Shown: positions 45,809 to 54,603 of the stretch, piece after piece
Position numbering within the stretch: position 1 is the first letter of the stretch
Layout of the letters: every line of letters starts with the position of its first letter
DNA from: Desulfobacterium sp.
GTDB taxonomy: Bacteria; Desulfobacterota; Desulfobacteria; Desulfobacterales; Desulfobacteraceae
NCBI GenBank assembly: GCA_030145245.1
Contig: JAQYWC010000012.1
Location: forward strand, 22,766-86,765
Reading direction: 5' to 3'
Length of the DNA: 64,000 nucleotides
Translations under genes and position numbers: made by a program
Notes under the pieces: model-generated
The model's database searches: none
The model's input: only the letters and a program-made list of their open reading frames with translations
What the model was told of the DNA's origin: nothing

Positions 45809-46732
45809 TTACATATTCACCCGATCTCTCCCCTTCAGGTTCAAGATTTCACGGGTCTCGTTGGGAGAGGCCGGTTCATAACCGAACTCCCGGGCGATGC
45901 GCACCATCTTTTCCACAAGTTCTGCATTGGACTTGGCCATTTTTCCCTTTTCCAGCCAGAGATTGTCTTCCAGGCCGACACGTGCCCCCCCTCCCAAAAG
46001 CATGGATGTTGTCCCAAGGGGAAATTCATTGCGGCCTGCGGCAATTGTGGAGAAAATATATTTGTCTCTAAAAAGGGTGTCTGCGGTCTGTTTCATATGG
46101 AGCAGGTGCGGAATCGTCGCATCAATTCCCCCAAGAATACCCATGACAAACTGGATATATACCGGTCCTGTCAGTAATTGCCGGTCATAGCAAAAGAATG
46201 CATTGTTAAGGTGCCCCACATCATAGGCTTCCAGCTCCGGTTTTGTGCCGCTCTCTTTCATCACCTGGAATATCGTTTCAAGATCTTTGAAGGTATTCCG
46301 GAATATGAACTCCTTTGATCCCTCCAGGTAGGAAGGCTCCCAATCATGTTTCCAGTCGCTGAATTTTTCCACCATGGGAAACAGGGCAAAATTCATGGAG
46401 CCCAGGTTGCATGAAGCAAGCTCCGGTTTGAATTCAGGAACAGCCGCAATTCTCTGTTCCACCGTCATATTCATACCACCGCCGGTGGTAATACAGATAA
46501 CCCCGTCACACTTTGAATGAATCCTGGAGACAATCTCACCCATGATGTTGGTATCACCGGTGGGGATACCGGTTTCCGGGTCACGGGCATGGACGTGAAC
46601 CGTTGACGCGCCTGCATTTACGGCATCGATCGCTTGTTGAGCAATATCCTGTGGTCTGATCGGAAGATAAGGGGCCATTGTCGGCGTATGAATCGCACCG
46701 GTTACTGCACAGTTGAGAATAAATTTTTTCAT
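45809..46732 (-). CDS. Beta-keto acid cleavage enzyme (BKACE, DUF849)
   Basis: 307 residues from ATG 46732, with AAAGGAG upstream. TIM-barrel BKACE with Zn ligands in TVHVHARD and GLEDNLW. These enzymes condense a 3-keto acid with acetyl-CoA and cleave it to acetoacetate plus a new acyl-CoA. The substrate-specific residues cannot be read by eye. It follows a cyclase-family hydrolase at 20 nt, so the pair may open and cleave a ring-derived or amino-acid-derived keto acid. Confidence 0.88.
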   Translation of the reverse strand: MKKFILNCAVTGAIHTPTMAPYLPIRPQDIAQQAIDAVNAGASTVHVHARDPETGIPTGDTNIMGEIVSRIHSKCDGVICITTGGGMNMTVEQRIAAVPEFKPELASCNLGSMNFALFPMVEKFSDWKHDWEPSYLEGSKEFIFRNTFKDLETIFQVMKESGTKPELEAYDVGHLNNAFFCYDRQLLTGPVYIQFVMGILGGIDATIPHLLHMKQTADTLFRDKYIFSTIAAGRNEFPLGTTSMLLGGGARVGLEDNLWLEKGKMAKSNAELVEKMVRIAREFGYEPASPNETREILNLKGRDRVNM

Positions 46733-46751
46733 TGCAGCTCCTTTATATGAC

Positions 46752-47528
46752 TTATTCAATAATTGCTACCGCCCGGACCCACCCTGCTGATGCCGCCTTG
46801 ATCTTAACAGGGAAACACGCCACTTTAAATCCAAACGGATGGGGGATTTTATCCAGATTCGTCAGTTTCTCCATGTGACAGTACCCCTTTTCAATGCCGG
46901 CAAAATGCGCTTCCCAAATCACGGACGGATCCCCTGTCTCCTGAAACTCCTTTGCAAGAAATGGAAGGGGTCGATCCCATGACCAGGCGTCGATGCCCAC
47001 GATCCTGGCACCGCAATCCAGGAGATAGAGTGTCGATTCCCGTGTCATGCCGGCCCCTTTGACAAGATATTCCGGGGTCCCCCAGGCCGCATCCGCACCG
47101 GTTCGAACCAGTACGATATCAAGGGGCTTTATGGCGTAACCGATCTTGTCCAGGCAGGATTTTACATCAGCTGCGGTGATCCGCTCACCATCCTCCTTTT
47201 GAGAAAAATCCAGTACGACACCATCCTGTAAGCACCATTCCAGGGGGATTTCATCAATGGTCGTTGCCGGATGGCCTTTATCCATAAACGGATGGTAGTG
47301 ATAGGGTGCATCCATATGGGTTCCTGAATGTGTGGTCAGGTTTATATTTTCTACAGCCCAGCCCAACCCTTTGGGCAGCTGTTCTTTTTTCAGGCCCGGG
47401 AAAAAGAGTTCCATCTGATCCGCCCCTTGTTCATGGCTGACATAATCGATTTTTGGAATCATCATTTCAGGATCACTGGGCAGATCCGCCTCTATTGGGA
47501 TGGAAAGATCAATAAATTGAGGTGCCAT
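46752..47528 (-). CDS. Cyclase/kynurenine-formamidase-like metal hydrolase
   Basis: 258 residues, PF04199 type. The metal site is HSGTHMDAPYHY, with WEAHFAGIEKG towards the C-terminus. Family members hydrolyse N-formylkynurenine, isatin or similar amides/lactones. SD AAGGAG. Operon partner of the BKACE gene. Substrate unknown. Confidence 0.83.
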   Translation of the reverse strand: MAPQFIDLSIPIEADLPSDPEMMIPKIDYVSHEQGADQMELFFPGLKKEQLPKGLGWAVENINLTTHSGTHMDAPYHYHPFMDKGHPATTIDEIPLEWCLQDGVVLDFSQKEDGERITAADVKSCLDKIGYAIKPLDIVLVRTGADAAWGTPEYLVKGAGMTRESTLYLLDCGARIVGIDAWSWDRPLPFLAKEFQETGDPSVIWEAHFAGIEKGYCHMEKLTNLDKIPHPFGFKVACFPVKIKAASAGWVRAVAIIE

Positions 47529-47582
47529 GGGATCTCCTTTTAGAATAATGCACTCATTTATGTTTTTTGGTTTTTGGGCATT

Positions 47583-47610
47583 CCCTGTTCAAGGCAAAAA
47601 TGCCCGGTTG
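47583..47610 (+). repeat. Echo of the DUF89 gene 3' end
   Basis: CCTGTTCAAGGCAAAAATGCCCGGTTG-like sequence matches 45003-45028, inside the DUF89 gene, with a single one-base insertion. It lies on the far side of the nth-BKACE-cyclase block. Similarity beyond the core is weak. Confidence 0.5.
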
Positions 47611-47643
47611 CTGCAGCATGGGACAGGGGGCGGGATGAAATAC

Positions 47644-48675
47644 TCAGGCGAGGAGGATTTCATCGAGGTTGGCAGGATGGATCAGCCGTTCTCCGGCCTC
47701 GATCTCCTTGATCATTCTGTGGATCTGGCTGTTTACCGGGGTGTCCATGTTGTGTTTCTTACCGTTGCCGGTGATATAGCCGGTAAGAAAATCAATTTCG
47801 GTTCGCTGTTGGCGTTCAAGGGATTGAAGGGTGGAGGATTTGAGCTTCCTGAACTTGAACCCGAGAATCCTGAGGAACAGGGTGCGCTTGATATCGGAAA
47901 AGACTCCTCTGTTTTCAAGGAAGCTGTAGTAATCAAGCTTGCCTGCATAGGTTTCCACGGTGATGCCCATGGCCTGGGCCACATCCATGGCCTCCTCCAT
48001 GATCTTGAAGAAGATATCGCGAACCTGCTTCCGCTTGAGCATTTCTCCGAGATAGAGGCCGCAGACTCCCCCCACCGAGGTGATGCAGGAGTTGATGATC
48101 AATTTTGAGTAGAGACTTCCCTTGATGTTGCCGGAAATCTCGCAGGGAACCACGCAGCTCAATATCTCATTGACCACTTCAAGGCGGGAATCGGGCTTGT
48201 TTTCAAGGTTGCCGATGACAAATTCCCCGGTGGAGGTCATCTCAAGCTCAAGGGGAGAGTGGAGGGTGGCGCCCCATCCGGTGACGCATCCAAGGACCCG
48301 GTCTTTGCCGAAGATTTCTGCCAGGGCCTCTTCGCATAGCCCGTTCTGAAGGGAGACGACAAGGGTGCTTTTGTTGATCAGGGGAACAAGGCGTTTTGCG
48401 GCATCGATCATGTCCGTGGCTTTTACTGCGAATAGGACGATGTCCGGGTCGGGCGTTATCTGCTCTATGGCTGCAACCGCAGGCATGGCAACATGGAAAT
48501 CCCCCCGGAGGCCTGTGATATGGATCCCCTTGGAACGGATCGCCTCTGCCTGCTTTTTGTTCCTGCACACGGCCTGGACATCAAACCCTGCCTGTTTGAT
48601 GAGTCCTGCGCAGATTCCTCCAATGGCTCCGGCTCCCACGACAACGATTCTGTTTGCTTTAGCTGCTGCCTGCAT
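47644..48675 (-). CDS. 2-dehydropantoate 2-reductase family protein (PanE/ApbA)
   Basis: 343 residues. N-terminal NADPH fold VVGAGAIGG. Catalytic Lys is in GSLYSKLIINS and the Glu region in LERQQRTEIDFLTGYI. The family reduces ketopantoate or related 2-keto acids. It is longer than typical PanE (about 300), with an inserted helical stretch near 250-270, so a relative acting on another ketoacid is possible. SD GGAGGAA. Confidence 0.8.
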   Translation of the reverse strand: MQAAAKANRIVVVGAGAIGGICAGLIKQAGFDVQAVCRNKKQAEAIRSKGIHITGLRGDFHVAMPAVAAIEQITPDPDIVLFAVKATDMIDAAKRLVPLINKSTLVVSLQNGLCEEALAEIFGKDRVLGCVTGWGATLHSPLELEMTSTGEFVIGNLENKPDSRLEVVNEILSCVVPCEISGNIKGSLYSKLIINSCITSVGGVCGLYLGEMLKRKQVRDIFFKIMEEAMDVAQAMGITVETYAGKLDYYSFLENRGVFSDIKRTLFLRILGFKFRKLKSSTLQSLERQQRTEIDFLTGYITGNGKKHNMDTPVNSQIHRMIKEIEAGERLIHPANLDEILLA

Positions 48676-48883
48676 GGTTCCTCCGTTTGTGTTGGCTTAT
48701 CTGTTGAACTTATCGCTTTTTCGCGTCTTTGATGCGATGCTATTCATATAAGCCTACAACTGCTGGAGAGTCAATCCTTGAGAATCTTTTTTGCTGGAAA
48801 TGCAATGGTTCGCTATTTGCAACGCTGTCAACGGCAGGACGCGGTTCAATCCAAAAAACATAACCAGATGAGGGGACGATATC

Positions 48884-49669
48884 ATGTTGGAAATTAAAGA
48901 CAGTGTAGCAGTTATAACCGGCGGCAGCGGCGGCATCGGCTTTGCCCTTGCAGAGTACTGGACAGCCAGGGGAGGGAAGGTGGTTCTGGCCGACATCGCA
49001 ACAGAGGCCCTTGAAAAAGCGAAACAACAGCTGAAGGGCGATGTTATCATCGTTGAATGCAATGTAACAGATGAAAACGACTGTGCCATGCTGGCGGACA
49101 CTGCCATGGAAACCTTTGGCCGGATTAACCTGGTGGCCCCCTTTGCCGGAATCATCATGGACGGACTCATGGTGGCCCCGGACCGGGAAACGGGAAAGGT
49201 TGTGAAGAAGATGTCCCTCGAGGCGTTTCAAAAGGTTGTGGACATCAACCTCACCGGGGTGTTTCTCACGGTCCGGGAATGCTCGGAAAGGATGATCAAC
49301 AACAACTGCAGGGGGCTCATCTGTCTTGTCTCCTCCACGGGATCCCTTGGAACCGCCGGCCAGATCAACTACTCCTCCACAAAGGCCGCCATGTCAGTGA
49401 TGCCAAAGGTTATTACGGCGGAATTCTTTCGCCGGGGCCTTTCCGACCGTATCCGCTGTGCTGCTGTTGCACCTGGATATGTGGGAACCCCCATGGTCAG
49501 GAACATGAGCCAGAAGGCCCTTGATAAGATTCTCTCCGATGTCCCTATTAAGAGACTGATCGAGCCGGAAGAGGTGGTCTCCCTGGTGGGAGAGATTTAC
49601 CGGAACGAGGCCCTGGCAGGGGATACCTATTTCATCCACGGCGGCCTGAGGCTCGGATCAAGGGGATAA
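48884..49669 (+). CDS. SDR-family oxidoreductase
   Basis: 261 residues. TGGSGGIG cofactor loop, Asp at the end of beta-2 (LADIA, which suggests NAD), a Ser-Tyr-Lys triad (SSTGS, YSSTK) and the C-terminal GDTYFIHGG. The usual NNAG is PFAGI. Substrate unknown. SD GAGGGGA. It stands alone between the divergent PanE gene and an MFS relict. Nothing is recognised in 48676-48883 beyond the promoter space. Confidence 0.85.
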   Translation: MLEIKDSVAVITGGSGGIGFALAEYWTARGGKVVLADIATEALEKAKQQLKGDVIIVECNVTDENDCAMLADTAMETFGRINLVAPFAGIIMDGLMVAPDRETGKVVKKMSLEAFQKVVDINLTGVFLTVRECSERMINNNCRGLICLVSSTGSLGTAGQINYSSTKAAMSVMPKVITAEFFRRGLSDRIRCAAVAPGYVGTPMVRNMSQKALDKILSDVPIKRLIEPEEVVSLVGEIYRNEALAGDTYFIHGGLRLGSRG

Positions 49670-49683
49670 CACCCTAAGAGGCC

Positions 49684-49793
49684 GTGGCTTTCACCGGCAA
49701 AAGCCTGATGCACCCCCTGTTCGGGTTTGTCCCGGACAGGGGGTGGGACACCTGGTTACACCTCTGTTACACCCGGTTTGACAAGATTTAAGC
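49684..49793 (+). pseudogene. Relict of an MFS transporter 3' end
   Basis: 49684-49749 matches 55696-55761 of the MFS gene with 8 mismatches in 66 nt. 49750-49793 then resembles the last 35 or so nt of that gene (55902-55937), so an internal part has been lost. The sequence also forms a 15-bp hairpin (CACCCCCTGT... with ...ACAGGGGGTG) and may now act as a terminator for the SDR gene. Confidence 0.75.
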
Positions 49794-50393
49794 AAGATAC
49801 ATCCCTGGCTCCCCCATTCTGTGTCAACCGTTCAATCGCAGATCCCCTTACAACGTTAAAAAAATCGTAAGTTTTTCTTCATGTTTTTCGTGTAATCACG
49901 GCCAATCGCTGAATGTTATTTGACAATAATGCGGGATGAAGAGTTTTTTCTTGATTTTTCGTCAGGATAATGGTTAAGGAGAAAGTAGCAAATCATTAAC
50001 ATGTGGGCGAAATGATACAGTGACGAATGCGAGCTCTGTTACAGGCTCAATGTGATCTCCTTTCATGTCCCTCCATTGAGAGAGAGAAACAGAGAAATTT
50101 CGCTTTTGTCCGTGGCCCTTATTCCTAAGATAACTGCACAGACTGATCAAATTGATAATTATGGGGCGGCGCGACATTTCCCTGGTCGCGTTATTTTCAT
50201 GGGCGGCTGATTTCTTCTTAATATGTTAACGGTGTTCACGATTGGGTTTGCTGGTATGGTGTTGTATCCCGGAAACTGTATTGTGTTCATTATTTGTATC
50301 CAAAACAGTGGTTCTGCCTATCCCTTTTCCAGGGGACAGGCCTTACCTGCACCAATGTTCACTTGTTGTTCACTTAAAAAAGGAGGCTTTGGA
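49794..50393. other. 600-nt leader region of the TRAP operon
   Basis: No coding frame is convincing. TTGACA at 49920-49925 lacks a good -10. Two TGTTCACTT direct repeats lie at about 50357 and 50368, just upstream of the SD AGGAGG. The region is AT-rich. Confidence 0.4.
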
Positions 50394-51473
50394 ATGAAGC
50401 GAAACGGATTGTTGTTCATCTTGGCACTCGTGGTGGGTATCTCTTTTTCGGTCACGGCAAATGCCAAGGTTATCAGATGGAGGATGACCTCTACCTGGCC
50501 ACCGTCGATTTCACTTATTGAAGCGGATCAGGCCTTTGTGAAAGCGGTCAATCATCTGTGCAAAGGCAAGTTGAAGATTCAGTTTTTTTCAGGCGGTACG
50601 TTGATGCCGTCCTATGAGGTGTTCGATGCCGTAAGCAAGGGCACCATCCAGGCCTCCGGGGACTGGCCCAACTACTGGGCTGGGAAAGACAGGGTATTTG
50701 ACTCCCTGGGATCCTATCCCATGGGGTTGACACCCATGGATTACCTGTTGTGGATCTACAGTGCAAAGGGCCTGGATATTTATCAGGAAGCATATGGGAA
50801 ATTCGGGATGCACTATCTTGTTACCGGCATAACCCCGATGGAGTGCGGCATCAGAAGCAACAAACCCATAAAGAGCCTGGACGACCTCAAGGGAATGAAG
50901 ATCCGGATGTCCGGCAAGACCCAGGGACATCTTTTAAAGGATCTTGAAGCGGCCCAGGTGGCAATGGCGGGCCAGGAGATCTACCAGGCCATGCAGAAGG
51001 GCACCATCGATGCCTGCGAGTTCAGCAGCCCTTCCTCGGACTGGGGCATGGGATTTGGGGAAGTCACCAAATTCTGGGCGGTTCCGGGCTGGCATCAGCC
51101 TGCCTCTGTCATGGGCGTGATGATCAATAAAAAAGCGTGGGAGGAGCTTGACCCCGAGCTCCAGCAGACCGTTCAGTATGCCGCCAAGGTGGCCACCCTG
51201 GAATTCCTGAGCAAGCAGTATTATGATGTGATGGAATATACGGATAAATTTGTTGATAAGGGCGTTGAAATCAACAGCTACCCTGCCGAGGAGCTGGACA
51301 GGGTTCAGACCCTTATTGACAAGCATACCGAAGAGATCGCCCGGAAAGAACCCCTGTTCAAGAAATCGATCCAGTCCCAGATAGAGTTCAGAAAGAAATT
51401 TGCAAAATGGCGTGAAATGGAAGGGCCTTTTGGATTTGGCTACAATCCCAAAACCTATCCTGAACTGGATTAA
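50394..51473 (+). CDS. dctP: TRAP transporter solute-binding protein
   Basis: 359 residues from ATG 50394 after AGGAGG. Signal peptide MKRNGLLFILALVVGISF to about TANA. The mature DctP/TAXI-like fold contains WRMTSTWPPS, the GMKIRMSGKTQGHLLKDL arginine hinge and the EFSSPSSDWGMGF region. It binds an organic acid in the periplasm. The pattern resembles the FcbT/TakP-like group taking up larger or aromatic/2-oxo acids rather than C4-dicarboxylates, but this is only suggestive. Confidence 0.9.
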   Translation: MKRNGLLFILALVVGISFSVTANAKVIRWRMTSTWPPSISLIEADQAFVKAVNHLCKGKLKIQFFSGGTLMPSYEVFDAVSKGTIQASGDWPNYWAGKDRVFDSLGSYPMGLTPMDYLLWIYSAKGLDIYQEAYGKFGMHYLVTGITPMECGIRSNKPIKSLDDLKGMKIRMSGKTQGHLLKDLEAAQVAMAGQEIYQAMQKGTIDACEFSSPSSDWGMGFGEVTKFWAVPGWHQPASVMGVMINKKAWEELDPELQQTVQYAAKVATLEFLSKQYYDVMEYTDKFVDKGVEINSYPAEELDRVQTLIDKHTEEIARKEPLFKKSIQSQIEFRKKFAKWREMEGPFGFGYNPKTYPELD

Positions 51474-51510
51474 TGGTAATGACCCCAATGTGATTCTTCC
51501 CATGGAGCAA

Positions 51511-51546
51511 GGGAATTACAAAGGGAGAGTTCCCTTTGTAATTCCC
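51511..51546 (+). promoter_or_regulatory. dctP-dctQ intercistronic hairpin
   Basis: A perfect 16-bp stem (51511-51526 with 51531-51546) around a GAGT loop, with no T-run after it. Typical of hairpins that protect the abundant upstream binding-protein message while allowing lower expression of the membrane subunits. Confidence 0.7.
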
Positions 51547-51571
51547 GTTTGCCATGGATGGAGGCCTTGTG

Positions 51572-52084
51572 ATGAAATTCCTATTGAGAACAGGCAAAAT
51601 TTTCGATTCCATCAACGACTGGATCGGTCGTGTGTTGTGCTGGCTGATTGTTCCCCTTGTGCTTCTTACCGTGATGGAGGTCATATTGCGGCGATGCTTT
51701 GGTGCTCCCACCATCTGGAGCTTTGAGGTCCTGAAGCAGATCTATGCGGTTCATTTCATGACGGTTGCAGGCTATGGGTTGCTTCATCATTCCCATGTTT
51801 CCGTTGATATCTTCACCCAATTATTAAGTCCTAAAAAAAGAGCGTTCCTCGAGATCGTCGGGTATGTGATCTTCTTTTTTCCGTTCTGTATTATCTGTGC
51901 CTGGCAGGGATTCAGATTTGCCAAAACATCATGGCAGATGCTGGAGCATACCTGGAGTGTTTTTGCGCCTCCCCTATATCCCATAAAGACAATCCTCGTC
52001 ATCACCTTTATGCTGCTTGTTCTCCAGGGAATCAGTGAAGTAATAAAAAAAGTCTTTATAATCAAGGATTGGAAATATGATTGA
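51572..52084 (+). CDS. dctQ: TRAP transporter small membrane subunit
   Basis: 170 residues from ATG 51572, which has GGAGG upstream. The ATG at 51554 has none. Four transmembrane helices, with RRCFGAPTIWSFEVLKQIY after TM1 as usual for DctQ. Works with DctM. Overlaps dctM by 8 nt. Confidence 0.88.
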   Translation: MKFLLRTGKIFDSINDWIGRVLCWLIVPLVLLTVMEVILRRCFGAPTIWSFEVLKQIYAVHFMTVAGYGLLHHSHVSVDIFTQLLSPKKRAFLEIVGYVIFFFPFCIICAWQGFRFAKTSWQMLEHTWSVFAPPLYPIKTILVITFMLLVLQGISEVIKKVFIIKDWKYD

Positions 52085-53408
52085 TATAAGCCCAGAATTG
52101 CTGACGATACTGATGTTCTCCGGTCTTCTGGTGGGTCTGTTCATGGGCCATCCACTGGCGTTCGTACTTGGGGGCCTTGCTGTTATTTTCGGGTTTCTGG
52201 GCTGGGGCCCTTCCATCTTTTACCTGTTCATGAACCGTATCTGGGGAGTGATGGACAACTATGTGCTCCTGGCAATCCCCTTGTTTGTCTTCATGGCCCA
52301 GCTGCTGGATTCCTCAGGCGTTGCAGGGGGGCTTTTCAAGGCCATGCGCTATCTGATGGGGCCAATGCCCGGTGGCATTGGCCTGACCGTGGTGATCGTG
52401 TCCACCCTGTTTGCCGCCTGCACAGGGATTGTCGGGGCATCGGTGGTGACAATGGGACTTTTGGCCCTGCCCATGATGCTGCAATACGGTTATCAAAAAG
52501 AGCTGAGCTGCGGAGCCATCTCGGCGTCAGGAACACTTGGTATCCTGATTCCGCCAAGCATCATGCTGGTTGTCATGGCAAACCAGGCAACCATCTCCGT
52601 TGGCAAGCTCTTTGCCGGCGCTGTTTTTCCCGGTGTTATCCTTTCCGTGCTCTATCTGGTGTATATCTTTATCCGCTGCTGGATGAACCCGGAGCTTGGG
52701 CCTGCCATAAGCAAGGAAGAGCTTGCCGGCGTCACCTATACCCAGATATTCCTGATGGTCATGAAGTCCCTGGTGCCACCGATGATTCTTGTCCTGGGGG
52801 TTCTTGGCAGCATATTTGCGGGCATTGCCACTCCCACGGAAGCCTCGGGTGTGGGCGCCTTCCTCGCCTTTTTAATGGTGATCGCCTATGGAAAGTTCTC
52901 CTGGGCGGTCCTGAAGAATGCAGCGCTCAGCACCGTTAAAATAAATACCATGGTCATTTTTCTTTTATGCGGCGCAACCTGTTTTACGGGTGTCTTTCTC
53001 GGCATTGGCGGGGGAGAGGTCGTGACCGGGTTTGTGCTGGGCCTGGGTCTTGGAAAATGGGGGATTTTCTGGGTGATGATGGCAATTGTTTTTATCCTGG
53101 GAATGTTCATTGACTGGATCGGAATTGTTTTGATCTGCTTTCCCCTGTTCCTGCCCATTGCCAAAGATCTGGGGTTTGATCTTGTCTGGTTTGTGGTGAT
53201 GATCGCGGTGAATCTACAGGCTTCGTTTCTTACACCTCCCTTTGGATATGCTCTCTTCTATATCAAGGGGGTGGCTCCCCAGGATGTGACCCTCATGGAT
53301 ATCTATCGCGGTATTGTGCCCTTTGTTCTGCTGATGCTCATCGGCCTCGTCCTGTGCGCTGTTTTCCCCAGCGCGGTCCTGTGGCTGCCATCCTTGATCG
53401 TCAATTGA
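52077..53408 (+). CDS. dctM: TRAP transporter large membrane subunit
   Basis: 443 residues, about 12-13 transmembrane segments. DctM signatures: GHPLAFVLGGLAV, SGTLGILIPPSI, TPTEASGVGA and NLQASFLTPPFGYALFY. Sodium-driven symport of the DctP ligand. AAGGA precedes the start inside dctQ. Confidence 0.93.
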   Translation: MIDISPELLTILMFSGLLVGLFMGHPLAFVLGGLAVIFGFLGWGPSIFYLFMNRIWGVMDNYVLLAIPLFVFMAQLLDSSGVAGGLFKAMRYLMGPMPGGIGLTVVIVSTLFAACTGIVGASVVTMGLLALPMMLQYGYQKELSCGAISASGTLGILIPPSIMLVVMANQATISVGKLFAGAVFPGVILSVLYLVYIFIRCWMNPELGPAISKEELAGVTYTQIFLMVMKSLVPPMILVLGVLGSIFAGIATPTEASGVGAFLAFLMVIAYGKFSWAVLKNAALSTVKINTMVIFLLCGATCFTGVFLGIGGGEVVTGFVLGLGLGKWGIFWVMMAIVFILGMFIDWIGIVLICFPLFLPIAKDLGFDLVWFVVMIAVNLQASFLTPPFGYALFYIKGVAPQDVTLMDIYRGIVPFVLLMLIGLVLCAVFPSAVLWLPSLIVN

Positions 53409-53460
53409 TATCCGGCAGATATTGATCGTTTAAAACAACATTTAACGAAGGAGGGTTTAA

Positions 53461-54309
53461 ATGGAAATCAGGGAACCTGAAATAAAGAAACAGGAGATAC
53501 ATTTCCTCGATGACGATAACTTTAATTCCGGTAACGTCTGTATCGTAACAGGTGCGGGAAGCGGGATCGGAAGGGCTACGGCCATTGCTGCAGCTGCAAA
53601 CGATCTCACGGTGGTGGGGCTTGATGTCAGCGAAGAACACGGGGAGATGACCCGCAAGATGGTTGGGGACATGGGGGGACGGATGCGGTTCATCCGGGCG
53701 GATCTCACCCTGGACAGGGATATGGAAGGGGCTGTGGCCGAGGCGGCCACCATGGGAAGCGTCAAGTATCTTGCCAACATAGCAGGGATTCAGCACATTG
53801 ATCCCATTGAAAATTTTCCCATGGAAAAATATGACTACATGCAACGGCTCATGGTCCGTGCCCCCCTCTATATGTCCAAGCTTACAATGCCCTACATGGG
53901 AAACAGCAGCGACGGCACCGGGGTGATCGGGAATATGGCGTCCGTCCATGCCCATATCTGTACCCTTAACAAAGTCTCCTATAACATTGCAAAGTTCGGG
54001 CTCCGGGGATTGACCCAGTCCATATCGGCCGAAGGAAAAGGCCGGATCAGGGGGTTTTCCGTGAGCACGGGATTTGTCAAAACCTCCCTTGCCTTAAAGC
54101 AGATCCCCGCCCAGGCCCAACAGCTGGGGATCACGGAGGAGCAGGTGGTGACCGATGTGATGATGGGATTTTCAAGGAAAAAAGAGATGATGGCTCCCAT
54201 TGAGGTGGCCAATCTTTTTATGTTTGGTTTTTCACGGTTTGCAAACTATCTTGTCGGCGGAGACCTTCTCTTTGACGGAGGGATGGTGCCAACCTATGCG
54301 GATGATTAA
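53461..54309 (+). CDS. SDR, 3-hydroxybutyrate dehydrogenase-like
   Basis: 282 residues. TGAGSGIG cofactor loop, AGIQHIDPIENFP (a stretch typical of D-3-hydroxybutyrate dehydrogenases) and YNIAK catalytic Tyr/Lys. An extra N-terminal segment of about 20 residues is present. It follows dctM at 50 nt with GAAGGAGG and probably oxidises the acid imported by the TRAP system or a product of it. Assignment to hydroxybutyrate itself is only likely. Confidence 0.78.
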   Translation: MEIREPEIKKQEIHFLDDDNFNSGNVCIVTGAGSGIGRATAIAAAANDLTVVGLDVSEEHGEMTRKMVGDMGGRMRFIRADLTLDRDMEGAVAEAATMGSVKYLANIAGIQHIDPIENFPMEKYDYMQRLMVRAPLYMSKLTMPYMGNSSDGTGVIGNMASVHAHICTLNKVSYNIAKFGLRGLTQSISAEGKGRIRGFSVSTGFVKTSLALKQIPAQAQQLGITEEQVVTDVMMGFSRKKEMMAPIEVANLFMFGFSRFANYLVGGDLLFDGGMVPTYADD

Positions 54310-54603
54310 GGGATGATTATTATGGATCGTTTTCGGTCCTTGCAGGCTCTTCGACTTGAAGCGGTTGCTCCCATTGTGGTGATATGGTATTTGATAACAC
54401 CATAAGATGGAGGGAAAGCACTATTGCTCTGGTCAGACCGATCGATACCGCTACTTATCAATAAGGATAAGGTTGGCATCATCTCATTTGATCGGCACTG
54501 TCAAAGATGTTCGCACGTGGGATGATACCGCTTCTCCTTTCTTAATAAGAATTGGTCTCAATTCATATGCGAAGACCTATAAAGCCAAGCAGGAGATCGT
54601 TGC
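54310..54603. other. 294-nt spacer before the MFS gene
   Basis: Contains only a 66-codon frame with no ribosome site and unusual composition, taken as chance. No hairpin or promoter of note. Confidence 0.4.

Noticed and set aside
50223..50393. Longer start for dctP
   Set aside because: It would bury the signal peptide 57 residues inside. The SD AGGAGG and MKRNGLL start at 50394 are clear.
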